A stretch of DNA of 34,490 bases. Source: Clostridia bacterium (GTDB lineage: Bacteria > Bacillota > Clostridia > Lachnospirales > Lachnospiraceae). A program made the position numbers and the translations under genes. Positions 1 to 6,812 of this stretch are shown here, piece by piece (position 1 is the first letter of the stretch; every line of letters starts with the position of its first letter). The stretch spans positions 1 through 34,490 of the forward strand of contig CAJTFE010000046.1 of NCBI GenBank assembly GCA_910575725.1. Reading direction: 5' to 3'. The notes beneath the pieces are model-generated. The model saw only the letters and a program-made list of their open reading frames with translations, searched no databases and was not told where the DNA came from.

Positions 1-85
1 ACTTAAGTGTACTTTACCGGACAACAGCCGGCAGTCCGCAGAGGCACTTATGAGGCATCCGAATCATAACTACCATAACTTTTAA

Positions 86-120
86 GGGGAAAAGGATGTT
101 CCCTGCAATGATCAAGGAGG
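86..120 (+). promoter_or_regulatory. Flagellin mRNA leader with candidate CsrA-binding sites
   Basis: Bases 87-91 (GGGAA) and 99-103 (TTCCC) form a 5-bp stem whose 7-base loop (92-98) displays a GGA. A second GGA lies 22 bases downstream inside the Shine-Dalgarno sequence AAGGAGG (114-120). A GGA in a hairpin loop plus a GGA in the ribosome-binding site is the known layout of CsrA targets, and in Bacillus subtilis the flagellin gene hag is repressed by CsrA in this way and relieved by FliW. That this leader is a CsrA target is inference. No flagellar sigma-factor promoter was found in bases 1-85, so the promoter is probably outside the window. Confidence 0.45.
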
Positions 121-127
121 AAAAACT

Positions 128-1006
128 ATGAGAATTCAGCACAATATTACTGCATTAAATGCACACAGAAACTTAACCAACAACAACTCTTCCGTAGGAA
201 AGAACCTGGAGAAATTATCCTCTGGTTACAAGATCAACCGCGCTGGCGACGACGCTGCCGGTCTGGCTATTTCCGAGAAGATGAGAGCTCAGATTACCGG
301 TCTTGAGACTGCTACCAAGAACGCAGAGGACGGCGTTGCTCTGGTACAGACTGCTGAGGGTGCTTTAACTGAGGTTCACTCCATGCTGAACCGTATGGTT
401 GCTCTGGCTACACAGTCCGCAAACGGAACTTACTCCAGCACCAACCGTAACGAGATGCAGAAGGAGATCGAGCAGTTAAATGATGAGATCAACAGAATCA
501 GCCAGAGTGCAAACTTCAACGGTATGACTCTGTTCAGCGGTTCCCTTGTAACAAACGGCGGCGGAATCACTCTTCATGTAGGTGAAACTTCTCAGACTTA
601 TAACCAGTTAAAGATTTCTTTGACCTTAATGAACACCTCAACCATCGGTGGTACAGCAGGAACCTCTATGGGAGCTGCAAACGTAGGAACCAGCAGCGTT
701 GCAAACATTAGTATCACATCTGCAGCAAGCGCAAGAAAGGCTATCGATATCGTAAACAACGCTATCGACCAGATTTCTTCCATGCGTTCCACCTTCGGTG
801 CTCTTCAGAACCGTCTGGAGCATACCATCAACAACCTGGGTGTTCAGACCGAGAACATTACCTCTGCTGAGAGCCGTATCCGTGACGTAGACATGGCAAA
901 AGAGATGATGGCTTATACCAAGAATAACATTCTGGTTCAGGCTTCTCAGGCTATGCTTGCTCAGGCTAATCAGGTTCCGCAGGGAGTTCTGCAGTTACTG
1001 CAGTAA
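128..1006 (+). CDS. hag: Flagellin
   Basis: This is the structural protein of the flagellar filament, exported through the flagellar type III apparatus and polymerised outside the cell. It has 292 residues. The conserved N-terminal D0/D1 region opens with MRIQHNITALNAHRNL and carries LSSGYKINRAGDDAAGLAIS; the conserved C-terminal region (about 205-292) carries SRIRDVDMAKEM and ends in VLQLLQ. The middle is short (about 140-204), so the large D2/D3 domains of enteric flagellins are absent. Residues 170-201 are rich in Ser, Thr, Ala and Gly, plausible O-glycosylation positions given the glycosyltransferase gene that follows. The ATG is 7 bases after AAGGAGG. A strong terminator follows, so the gene is probably transcribed alone. 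Codon use looks biased toward a restricted set, as in highly expressed genes. Confidence 0.98.
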   Translation: MRIQHNITALNAHRNLTNNNSSVGKNLEKLSSGYKINRAGDDAAGLAISEKMRAQITGLETATKNAEDGVALVQTAEGALTEVHSMLNRMVALATQSANGTYSSTNRNEMQKEIEQLNDEINRISQSANFNGMTLFSGSLVTNGGGITLHVGETSQTYNQLKISLTLMNTSTIGGTAGTSMGAANVGTSSVANISITSAASARKAIDIVNNAIDQISSMRSTFGALQNRLEHTINNLGVQTENITSAESRIRDVDMAKEMMAYTKNNILVQASQAMLAQANQVPQGVLQLLQ

Positions 1007-1020
1007 GCTGAATAAACAAC

Positions 1021-1056
1021 AAAAAAGTGCCGGTCCAAAGGACCGGTGCTTTTTTG
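1021..1056 (+). terminator. Rho-independent terminator of flagellin
   Basis: CCGGTCC (1030-1036) pairs with GGACCGG (1040-1046) around an AAA loop. The stem extends outward through G-T wobble, G-C and A-T pairs, and a run of T follows (1050-1055). It begins 15 bases after the flagellin stop codon. Confidence 0.9.
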
Positions 1057-1086
1057 TTAAGATATACAGCTCTATGGTCAGGCTTT

Positions 1087-1115
1087 TTGAAAATTCACAA
1101 GACAGCCTTTAGATA
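1087..1115 (+). promoter_or_regulatory. Possible weak promoter of the glycosyltransferase gene
   Basis: TTGAAA (1087-1092) and TAGATA (1110-1115) are separated by 17 bases and lie between the flagellin terminator and the next start codon. The -10 match is poor (3 of 6), so this is only a candidate. The gene could also be fed by readthrough of the flagellin terminator. Confidence 0.3.
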
Positions 1116-1143
1116 ATTTATTTTAGAAAAGGAGTAACCCCTT

Positions 1144-3156
1144 ATGAAGCTGCCCCTCACCATATCCCTTTTGGCTTCCAGCCGGATTGCCTCTCTGGAA
1201 CGCTGCCTGGATTCCTTGACACCTCTTCTAAGGCAGGTTCCGGCAGAACTCATTGTCGTATTCACCGGAACAGATGAGCGCGTCCGGCAGGCCGCAGAGC
1301 GTTATACGGATCAAATCATCCCCTTTACCTGGTGCAACGACTTTTCCGCAGCCCGGAATGCAGGCTTGAAGCAGGCAAAGGGAGAATGGTTTCTCTTCCT
1401 GGATGATGATGAATGGTTCGATGATGTGACAGAGATCTTGGAGTTCTTCCGAAGCGGTGAATACCAACAGTATAATTCCGCTGCCTACGTTCAACGTAAC
1501 TATCTGGATTGGGAAGGCTCCAAGCACTCGGATGCTATTGTTTATCGCATGGTCAAAAGAACTCCCGAGCAGCGCTTTGAGAATCCCATCCATGAAGAGC
1601 TGCAGCCTTATTTTTCTCCCTGCAGGATTTTTGGCACCTATGTCCATCATTATGGCTATGTGAATCATACAGTAAGGACAGGTACTGAAAAGTCTTCAAG
1701 GAATATTCCTCTTTTGGAGGAGGATATTAAGGAACGCGCAGACTATACCAAGAATTATCTCCAGCTCACCCAGGAATACTGTATCGAGGAGTGCTGGGAC
1801 AAGGCAGAAAAAGCCTGCCGGGAGGGCTTGGACATCTGCAAAAGGTCCGAAGCTGTTCTTCGGGGCTGGCTCCAGTCCAGCCTGATAGAAATCCTCTATA
1901 AAAGAGAGAAGTTTGAAGAAGCAGAGAAGGAAGCCCTGCAGATTCTGGAAAAAGAAAAACCCGGGGAGCTCACACGTCTGCTTCTGTTCCAGCTTCTGAT
2001 CGGAATCAATGAGCAGCGAAAGAATTATGAAAAGCAGCTCCAGTGGGGCATTAAATTTGAGGAACTGCTGGCTTATATGGATCGCCACCCGGATCTTTGG
2101 ATTAAGCAGCAGATGGGAACCGTAAACAAGGATAAGGTAATGAATCCGGACTGGCTGTATCCCGCGCGCCTAAACTGTGTCCGGGCCTCCCTGGAGCTTT
2201 ATAATTACAAGGAAGCCGAATATTTCCTGGAGCTGCTTCCCTGGGAGGAAGAATATAGAATCCAGACCTATTATCCCCTTCTGGATCGCTGGAAGGAGCA
2301 CTATGCGCCCCACTTACAGGAGCTTCTGGCAAAGCTGCCCCAAGATTCGGCCTACCTTTTATATCAAAAACTTCTATATGAAGAGAAGAATAAAAAGGGC
2401 GGGGCAGATTTGTTCCTGTTTCACCGCTGCTTAAAGGAGATTACGCAGCCTTATCTCCAAAAACAACTGATAGAAAAATCACTGAGGGAAAAAAGAGACT
2501 TATCAGAATTATTGAAAAAGATGGATCTGGAATCCTGGAAAAACTGTATTTCCAGCATTGTAAATGAAACCGCCTGCGAAGAAGACTCTCATCTGTGGGA
2601 AGCCGGAGAACTTCTCTCCAAAGAACATCCACTGCAGGGACTGTGGCTTAAAAAGCTTCTCTTAGAACGAAGACTCACCAAAGGCTTCCCCATGAAAAAG
2701 GCGTTTCTGGAAAATCTGGAAAAATACGCCTTATGCATCAGCTCCTTTTACAGAGGCCAATACCAGGAAGCTATGTTCGAGGACAGCGCCAGTCATCTGC
2801 TTCCGCCGGACTGCCGTATGTCTCTGGCTGTTCTGGAAGCCCTTGACCATTGGAAAAAAGGAAATCTCGCTGAAACCGTCCGCCTGTTCCGGCAGGTTCT
2901 TGGAATCTATCCCCAGATGACAGGCGTCATCCGCGAGGCCTTGCGTCTCCTGAAAAATGAGCTGGATTATCCAGCCCCGGCAGCTGGACCGGAATTCGAG
3001 CAGTTAGCCCTTCAGATGAAGGCTGCACTGAAAATCATGCTCCAAAACGGCCAGTACCAAGAAGCCATGTCCGTACTTTCACAGCTCCTGCCCCTGCTGC
3101 CCAGCGACACCGAGCTGCTAAAGCTACAGCAGCAATTATTAGCCAGAACTCATTAA
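1144..3156 (+). CDS. Glycosyltransferase family 2 protein with TPR-like tail (candidate flagellin glycosyltransferase)
   Basis: The N-terminal 100 residues are a GT-A fold family 2 glycosyltransferase: an ISLLASSRIASLERCLDSL opening, NDFSAARNAGL at 65-75, and the metal/nucleotide-sugar motif FLFLDDDEW with DDD at 87-89. From about residue 195 to the end (670) the protein is helical, with repeated short hairpins such as KAEKACREGLDICKR and YQEAMSVLSQLLPLLP that resemble tetratricopeptide repeats. Related SunS-like or TPR-bearing family 2 enzymes glycosylate proteins, and clostridial flagellin loci often carry a glycosyltransferase directly after the flagellin gene. The role in flagellin O-glycosylation is inferred from this position; donor sugar and target are not visible. 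There is no signal peptide or membrane segment, so it is cytoplasmic. The start is supported by AAAAGGAG 8 bases upstream. Confidence 0.85.
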   Translation: MKLPLTISLLASSRIASLERCLDSLTPLLRQVPAELIVVFTGTDERVRQAAERYTDQIIPFTWCNDFSAARNAGLKQAKGEWFLFLDDDEWFDDVTEILEFFRSGEYQQYNSAAYVQRNYLDWEGSKHSDAIVYRMVKRTPEQRFENPIHEELQPYFSPCRIFGTYVHHYGYVNHTVRTGTEKSSRNIPLLEEDIKERADYTKNYLQLTQEYCIEECWDKAEKACREGLDICKRSEAVLRGWLQSSLIEILYKREKFEEAEKEALQILEKEKPGELTRLLLFQLLIGINEQRKNYEKQLQWGIKFEELLAYMDRHPDLWIKQQMGTVNKDKVMNPDWLYPARLNCVRASLELYNYKEAEYFLELLPWEEEYRIQTYYPLLDRWKEHYAPHLQELLAKLPQDSAYLLYQKLLYEEKNKKGGADLFLFHRCLKEITQPYLQKQLIEKSLREKRDLSELLKKMDLESWKNCISSIVNETACEEDSHLWEAGELLSKEHPLQGLWLKKLLLERRLTKGFPMKKAFLENLEKYALCISSFYRGQYQEAMFEDSASHLLPPDCRMSLAVLEALDHWKKGNLAETVRLFRQVLGIYPQMTGVIREALRLLKNELDYPAPAAGPEFEQLALQMKAALKIMLQNGQYQEAMSVLSQLLPLLPSDTELLKLQQQLLARTH

Positions 3157-3187
3157 GCGCCAGACTTCAAAAGGAATATTGCAAAGG

Positions 3188-3227
3188 ATAAGCCGGTCGC
3201 ACTCCACAAAAAAGCCGGCTTATTTTT
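3188..3227 (+). terminator. Rho-independent terminator after the glycosyltransferase gene
   Basis: ATAAGCCGG (3188-3196) pairs perfectly with CCGGCTTAT (3215-3223) and is followed by a run of T (3223-3227). It closes the flagellin/glycosyltransferase region. Confidence 0.85.
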
Positions 3228-3273
3228 GCAGCCTCCTCTTATCCCCCGCAAAGCAGCGCTGTCTTTTTACGCG

Positions 3274-3552
3274 CTACCCCTGCTCCCACCGCTCCTTCTG
3301 TCTCTCATACTCCTCATTCAGCCAGGCCACCGCCTCATCAAATCCCTCCTGGGTAAAGGGAAACTCCCGATAGGTCTTCTCCTCCTCTGCCGTCACCTCA
3401 AAGCTGAAAGGCTCCGGATAAATCACAGCTTCCAGAGACGTCCCTTCCTCCGCTGCCTTCTTTTTCAGCCGGTAACGCATTCCCCTAAAGCTTCCCGAAT
3501 AAGCATTCCGGTTCACATAAGGCAATCCGGCTTGTCCATGCAGTTCAATCAT
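3274..3552 (-). CDS. Small hypothetical protein (92 aa)
   Basis: I do not recognise a family with a known function. The start is set at ATG 3552-3550 because AAGGAGGA (3568-3561) lies 8 bases upstream; a longer reading from 3585 would place that ribosome-binding site inside the gene. The protein is charged and soluble, with a basic patch (SGSFRGMRYRLKKKAAEEG) near residues 19-37 and an acidic, aromatic C-terminal half (TYREFPFTQEGFDEAVAWLN). It has no signal peptide, membrane segment or cysteine motif. It is divergent from alaX and converges on the glycosyltransferase gene, separated from it by the terminator. Confidence 0.7.
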   Translation of the reverse strand: MIELHGQAGLPYVNRNAYSGSFRGMRYRLKKKAAEEGTSLEAVIYPEPFSFEVTAEEEKTYREFPFTQEGFDEAVAWLNEEYERQKERWEQG

Positions 3553-3698
3553 ACAATGATTCCTCCTTATCTTCTGCCCTATCATATGTTTTCACTTTTC
3601 AAAAACCTGTTCCAATGGTATCATAAAACAGATACAAGAACAAAAATGTCACGGTTCACCCAATGGACGGTAACTAAAAATATAATCAGGAGGCCCCC

Positions 3699-4862
3699 AT
3701 GACCAGAAAACTTTATTACGAAAACAGCTATCAAAAAGACTTCACTGCCGTCGTCACCGACTGCCAGGCCTTTGCAGACACCTTCCGCATCTATCTTGAC
3801 CAGACCGCATTCTTTCCCGAGGGCGGCGGACAGTCCGGGGACACCGGCCTTCTGGACGGCTTGGAAGTCTTTGACACCCAAGAAGAAAAGGGCCTTATCT
3901 GGCACTGCACCAGACAAGCCATAGCTCCCGGCACACAGGTCACAGGACAGATAGACTGGCAGAAACGCTTCGGCCGCATGCAGCAGCATTCCGGAGAACA
4001 CATTGTATCCGGCCTTGTTCATAAGCATTTCCATTATAATAATGTAGGCTTCCATCTGGGCGAAACCGAAGTCACCTTGGACTTCGACGGCCCGATCACC
4101 AAAAAAGAGCTCCTGGAAATCGAGCAGGAGGCCAATAGAGCCCTTTGGGACAACCGCCCTATAGAAATCACCTATCCCTCCAAAAAAACGCTCACAGAGC
4201 TCAAATACCGCAGTAAAATCGCAATAGAAGGCCAGGTACGCATCGTCACCATCCCAGGCATCGACGTCTGCGCCTGCTGCGCCCCCCACGTAAACCAGAC
4301 CGGAGAAATCGGCCTTATCAAGCTTACCGGCGTCCAGTCCCACCGTGGAGGCGTGCGTATCTGTCTCCTGGCCGGAGCAAGAGCCCTGGCCGATTACGAA
4401 GAAAAAGAACAAAACGCAAAAGCCATCTCCGCCCTCCTCTCCGTCAAAGAAAAAGACACGGCCAAAGCCGCAGAACACTTAAAGCAGGAAAATTACAGCC
4501 TCATCGGCCAGATCCTGCAGCTAAAAAAAGCCCTGATTCAGCAAAAAGCCGCCGCTGTCCCCGAGGGTTCGAAAAATATCGTATTTTTCGAACAGGATCT
4601 GGATGCCGCTACTGCCCGTGAGTTCGTCAATCTCCTTACTATACGCTGCACCGGCACCGCCGGCGTATTCATCGGAAACGACGAAACCGGCTACCGCTAC
4701 ATCCTGGGAAGCTCTGCCGAAGACGTCCGCCCTCTCTGCCGCCGGCTCAACGATGCCTTCCAGGGAAAAGGCGGCGGCAAGCCGGAGATGGTGCAAGGCT
4801 CCCTTTACGGAACAAGAAAAGCCCTGGAAGCTGCCCTCGCCCAATACCTTCCGTCCCTTTAA
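3699..4862 (+). CDS. alaX: Alanyl-tRNA editing protein, AlaX-L type
   Basis: This is a free-standing homologue of the editing half of alanyl-tRNA synthetase, which hydrolyses mischarged Ser-tRNA(Ala) or Gly-tRNA(Ala) in the cytoplasm. The zinc site is complete: QQHSGEHIVSG supplies HxxxH near residues 97-101, and CACCAPHVNQTGEIG supplies the Cys and His of the second half. The GGGQSGDTG segment near residues 47-55 is typical of the AlaRS second additional domain. The last 120 residues resemble the DHHA1 domain (GKGGGKPEMVQGS), which makes this the long form; 387 residues is normal for that class. The ATG follows CAGGAGG closely. The stop codon is 8 bases from the stop of the convergent fucosyltransferase-like gene, with no hairpin between them. 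Upstream bases 3586-3698 show no convincing promoter. Confidence 0.93.
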   Translation: MTRKLYYENSYQKDFTAVVTDCQAFADTFRIYLDQTAFFPEGGGQSGDTGLLDGLEVFDTQEEKGLIWHCTRQAIAPGTQVTGQIDWQKRFGRMQQHSGEHIVSGLVHKHFHYNNVGFHLGETEVTLDFDGPITKKELLEIEQEANRALWDNRPIEITYPSKKTLTELKYRSKIAIEGQVRIVTIPGIDVCACCAPHVNQTGEIGLIKLTGVQSHRGGVRICLLAGARALADYEEKEQNAKAISALLSVKEKDTAKAAEHLKQENYSLIGQILQLKKALIQQKAAAVPEGSKNIVFFEQDLDAATAREFVNLLTIRCTGTAGVFIGNDETGYRYILGSSAEDVRPLCRRLNDAFQGKGGGKPEMVQGSLYGTRKALEAALAQYLPSL

Positions 4863-4870
4863 GCCCCAGC

Positions 4871-5740
4871 TTACCGCGCCCACCACTCTCTTCGCGTGTT
4901 TAGCAGCGCTGCCAGACAGCAGAATGTACTGTTGGAAACGATCATCCTCTTACATTTGCTCATCAGGCACATATCTATATAATTTCTGCCCTGCACATTT
5001 CCCTCTACATAGGTAACCTGTGCAAAGCGGTTAAAATCCATTTCCCCCGCGTGCTCCCTGCACCAGGAAATATCATCGGAAAATACAAACAGATGCCACT
5101 TCCCCAAAACCTTATCCAGAAATTTTGCAACCTCTTTCTGGTATTCGGATGCGTCATAAGCCCACCCCAGGCTTACAAAATCACCTCTCCGTATATGAAT
5201 GGACACCGAATTCGATTCCCGAATCTGCCTTGCATATTCCTGATTTTTTTCGTCCGTAATCTCCGGAAAACGGAATTCCCGGCGAAAAATATCCTTATAC
5301 GCCATAAACCAGTCTATGTTAATCCAATACCCATGGTAGTATACATTTCCCGGCAGGTTTTGAATCTCCGGGCAGTATTCTTCCTTCTGGACGGAATAGA
5401 CTTTTCCAGAAAACGGGTTAAAAAGGCGATGATCCTCTCCCACCTCGGACACCATATAGATGTCAATTCCATTTTCCCCCAATATCTGCGGTACACTCTT
5501 GCCTCTTTTCTTCTCCTCCAGAATAAAGGCCCATACATCCTCGCTGAAACACTCACTGAGCATCGGAGCCTTGATGCCGAAGATTTTTTCCAGCTCATAG
5601 CCGTTATGTACTGTATTCTGGGCGAAATAGCTGTCATCCAGGTACATGACCTCTCCCGGATGGGACAATGCATAATATCTGGCAAATATATATTGAAATG
5701 CCTGATTGCCCAGACCGCCGTTCAAAAACTGTATTTTCAT
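4871..5740 (-). CDS. Glycosyltransferase family 11 (alpha-1,2-fucosyltransferase-like)
   Basis: Family 11 enzymes transfer fucose from GDP-fucose, usually to galactose in surface glycans. Two hallmark motifs are present: GGLGNQAFQY at residues 8-17 and the GDP-fucose-binding HIRRGDF at 182-188. A third conserved block near the C-terminus reads IVSNSTFCCLAALLN, a variant of the usual SNSTFSWWAAWLN in which the aromatic pair is replaced by Cys-Cys-Leu. Length (289 residues) is normal, so the slightly abrupt end (TRREWWAR) is probably natural. Its ATG overlaps the Nudix stop in ATGA, so translation is probably coupled. No glycan-assembly cluster surrounds it, so donor and acceptor are unknown. 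The fucose assignment rests on family membership only. Confidence 0.88.
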   Translation of the reverse strand: MKIQFLNGGLGNQAFQYIFARYYALSHPGEVMYLDDSYFAQNTVHNGYELEKIFGIKAPMLSECFSEDVWAFILEEKKRGKSVPQILGENGIDIYMVSEVGEDHRLFNPFSGKVYSVQKEEYCPEIQNLPGNVYYHGYWINIDWFMAYKDIFRREFRFPEITDEKNQEYARQIRESNSVSIHIRRGDFVSLGWAYDASEYQKEVAKFLDKVLGKWHLFVFSDDISWCREHAGEMDFNRFAQVTYVEGNVQGRNYIDMCLMSKCKRMIVSNSTFCCLAALLNTRREWWAR

Positions 5741-6306
5741 GTTATCCCCCTTAGCATCCGTTCAATCATCTTCCCATACACAGGCATCATCTCCCGCTCC
5801 GTCACCTTCTCACGAAGCTCCTCCAGGGCAATCCATGCAACTGCGCTGTTCTCATCCTCCTTGACCCGAAGCTCCGCCTCTTCATCCGCCTCCAGAAAAT
5901 ACGTCAGATTCAGATGCTGATGAGAACTCACAAAGCTCCCCCGCTTAAAATGTCCCCAAACCGGCAGGATATCCAGGCTCTGGGCCTCTCTCCGGATTGG
6001 GCGCACCGCCTGAAGCCCCGTCTCCTCCTTTGCCTCCCGGACAGCCGTCATCAAAAGATCCGTCTCCCCGTCCGCGTGTCCGCCCGTCCAGGACCAGGAC
6101 TGGTAAATATTGTGATACACCATAAGAAGCTTCCCCCGATCCCTGTTAAAGATCAAAGAGGAAGCTGTCATATGTGCAATCTCACACTGTCTTGTCCCAA
6201 TTGTATCCGGAAACAGCTCCAGATATCGAAGCATCAGTTTCCGATCCTGCTCCTCCTGCTCACAGGCAGGCCGGTAATCCAGGATTTGTCTCAGGTACTC
6301 GTGCAT
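5737..6306 (-). CDS. Nudix hydrolase
   Basis: Nudix enzymes hydrolyse nucleoside diphosphates linked to another group, with a metal held by the Nudix box. Here the box is GGHADGETDLLMTAVREAKEETGL split over residues about 77-100 (REAKEETGL is its C-terminal half), with the essential REAKEE helix intact. The spacing before RE differs by one residue from the textbook GX5EX7REUXEEXGU pattern; the HADG form is a known variant among bacterial Nudix proteins. At 189 residues it is a single-domain cytoplasmic enzyme. Substrate is not predictable. The start ATG overlaps the rubredoxin stop by one base (TAATG), and the stop overlaps the next start in ATGA, so it sits in the middle of a translationally coupled trio. 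Confidence 0.9.
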   Translation of the reverse strand: MHEYLRQILDYRPACEQEEQDRKLMLRYLELFPDTIGTRQCEIAHMTASSLIFNRDRGKLLMVYHNIYQSWSWTGGHADGETDLLMTAVREAKEETGLQAVRPIRREAQSLDILPVWGHFKRGSFVSSHQHLNLTYFLEADEEAELRVKEDENSAVAWIALEELREKVTEREMMPVYGKMIERMLRGIT

Positions 6307-6464
6307 TATGCCTCCACAAAATCATCCTTGCCGACGCCGCAGATGGGGCAGACCCAATCCTCTGGCAGATCCTCAAAAGCCGTTCCGGGCTCAATGCCGT
6401 TATCGGGATCTCCTACCTCCGGATCATACTCATAGCCGCAAGGCTCGCATACATACTTTTTCAT
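6306..6464 (-). CDS. Rubredoxin
   Basis: A 52-residue one-iron electron carrier. Both knuckles are present: CEPCGYEYDPE with Cys6 and Cys9, and CPICGVGKDDF with Cys39 and Cys42, plus the conserved aromatic core (Tyr11, Tyr13, Trp37). In strict anaerobes rubredoxin delivers electrons to oxygen- or peroxide-reducing enzymes such as rubrerythrin and flavodiiron proteins. Translation is assigned to ATG 6464-6462, which follows AAGGAG at good spacing; a longer in-frame reading to 6491 lacks that support and would add residues not found in rubredoxins. It is the first gene of the coupled rubredoxin/Nudix/GT11 unit. No partner redox enzyme is encoded in the window. Confidence 0.97.
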   Translation of the reverse strand: MKKYVCEPCGYEYDPEVGDPDNGIEPGTAFEDLPEDWVCPICGVGKDDFVEA

Positions 6465-6503
6465 GACAAGTTCTCCTTTCCTTACCTGCAATTATTCAGA
6501 CTG

Positions 6504-6522
6504 CCGGACAAACCCGGACAAA
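6504..6522. repeat. Tandem 9-bp repeat in the rubredoxin leader
   Basis: CCGGACAAA occurs at 6504-6512 and again at 6514-6522, a period of 10 bases or about one helical turn. It lies 40-58 bases upstream of the rubredoxin start. The period fits a regulator binding one face of DNA, but no known operator was recognised. Confidence 0.4.
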
Positions 6523-6591
6523 GCTGTCACATCTGATCTGTCCTACTAGAATATACCAAAAAATCATTCTTTATTCTATAGTATTTTTTAT

Positions 6592-6657
6592 TTTTCCAAA
6601 ATTTTTTCTTCTTCCCCTTGGGCATACCGGTATTTCTTCTCTTTTCCAAAATTTTTT
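6592..6657. repeat. AT-rich 16-bp direct repeat upstream of nrdD
   Basis: TTTTCCAAAATTTTTT occurs at 6592-6607 and 6642-6657, offset by exactly 50 bases (about five helical turns). The repeats sit in the 348-base non-coding interval 6465-6812 between the divergent rubredoxin and nrdD genes. The rest of that interval holds the rubredoxin leader, the NrdR-like boxes and the nrdD promoter. A-tract DNA of this kind is often curved. The low complexity makes chance more likely than for mixed sequence. Confidence 0.45.
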
Positions 6658-6711
6658 TCGCCCGAAACCCTTGATTTTCCTCACATTTTCCCATAGTCTT
6701 ATAAACACGGC

Positions 6712-6758
6712 AAACAATATCTTGTAATCACTGTTGACAACACCACTATATCTTGTTA
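6712..6758 (+). promoter_or_regulatory. Pair of NrdR-like boxes upstream of nrdD
   Basis: Two 16-bp sites, 6712-6727 (AAACAATATCTTGTAA) and 6743-6758 (CCACTATATCTTGTTA), share the core ATATCTTGT and are offset by 31 bases, about three helical turns. Each matches the published NrdR-box consensus acaCwAtATaTwGtgt at about 12 of 16 positions. Tandem boxes with this spacing are characteristic of the ATP/dATP-sensing repressor NrdR, which controls ribonucleotide reductase genes. The downstream box overlaps the spacer and -10 of the promoter, so bound NrdR would block RNA polymerase. Confidence 0.75.
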
Positions 6759-6762
6759 CAAT
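6734..6762 (+). promoter_or_regulatory. Housekeeping-type promoter of nrdD
   Basis: TTGACA (6734-6739) and TACAAT (6757-6762) are separated by exactly 17 bases. Transcription would begin near 6769, giving a leader of about 44 bases before the nrdD ATG. The match is complete at -35 and 5 of 6 at -10. Confidence 0.8.
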
Positions 6763-6812
6763 AGGTTTCGTCACCACATATTACAGCGACAGTAGAAATT
6801 GAGGGAAGTTTT

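Noticed and set aside
3621..4478. 285-codon open frame antisense to alaX
   Set aside because: Its product is Gly/Phe-rich without family features, it lies fully opposite a clear enzyme gene, and it has no ribosome-binding site. It is a shadow of codon bias.
5051..5920. 289-codon open frame antisense to the GT11 and Nudix genes
   Set aside because: Both opposing genes have intact motifs and coupled starts. The plus-strand frame has no recognisable domain.
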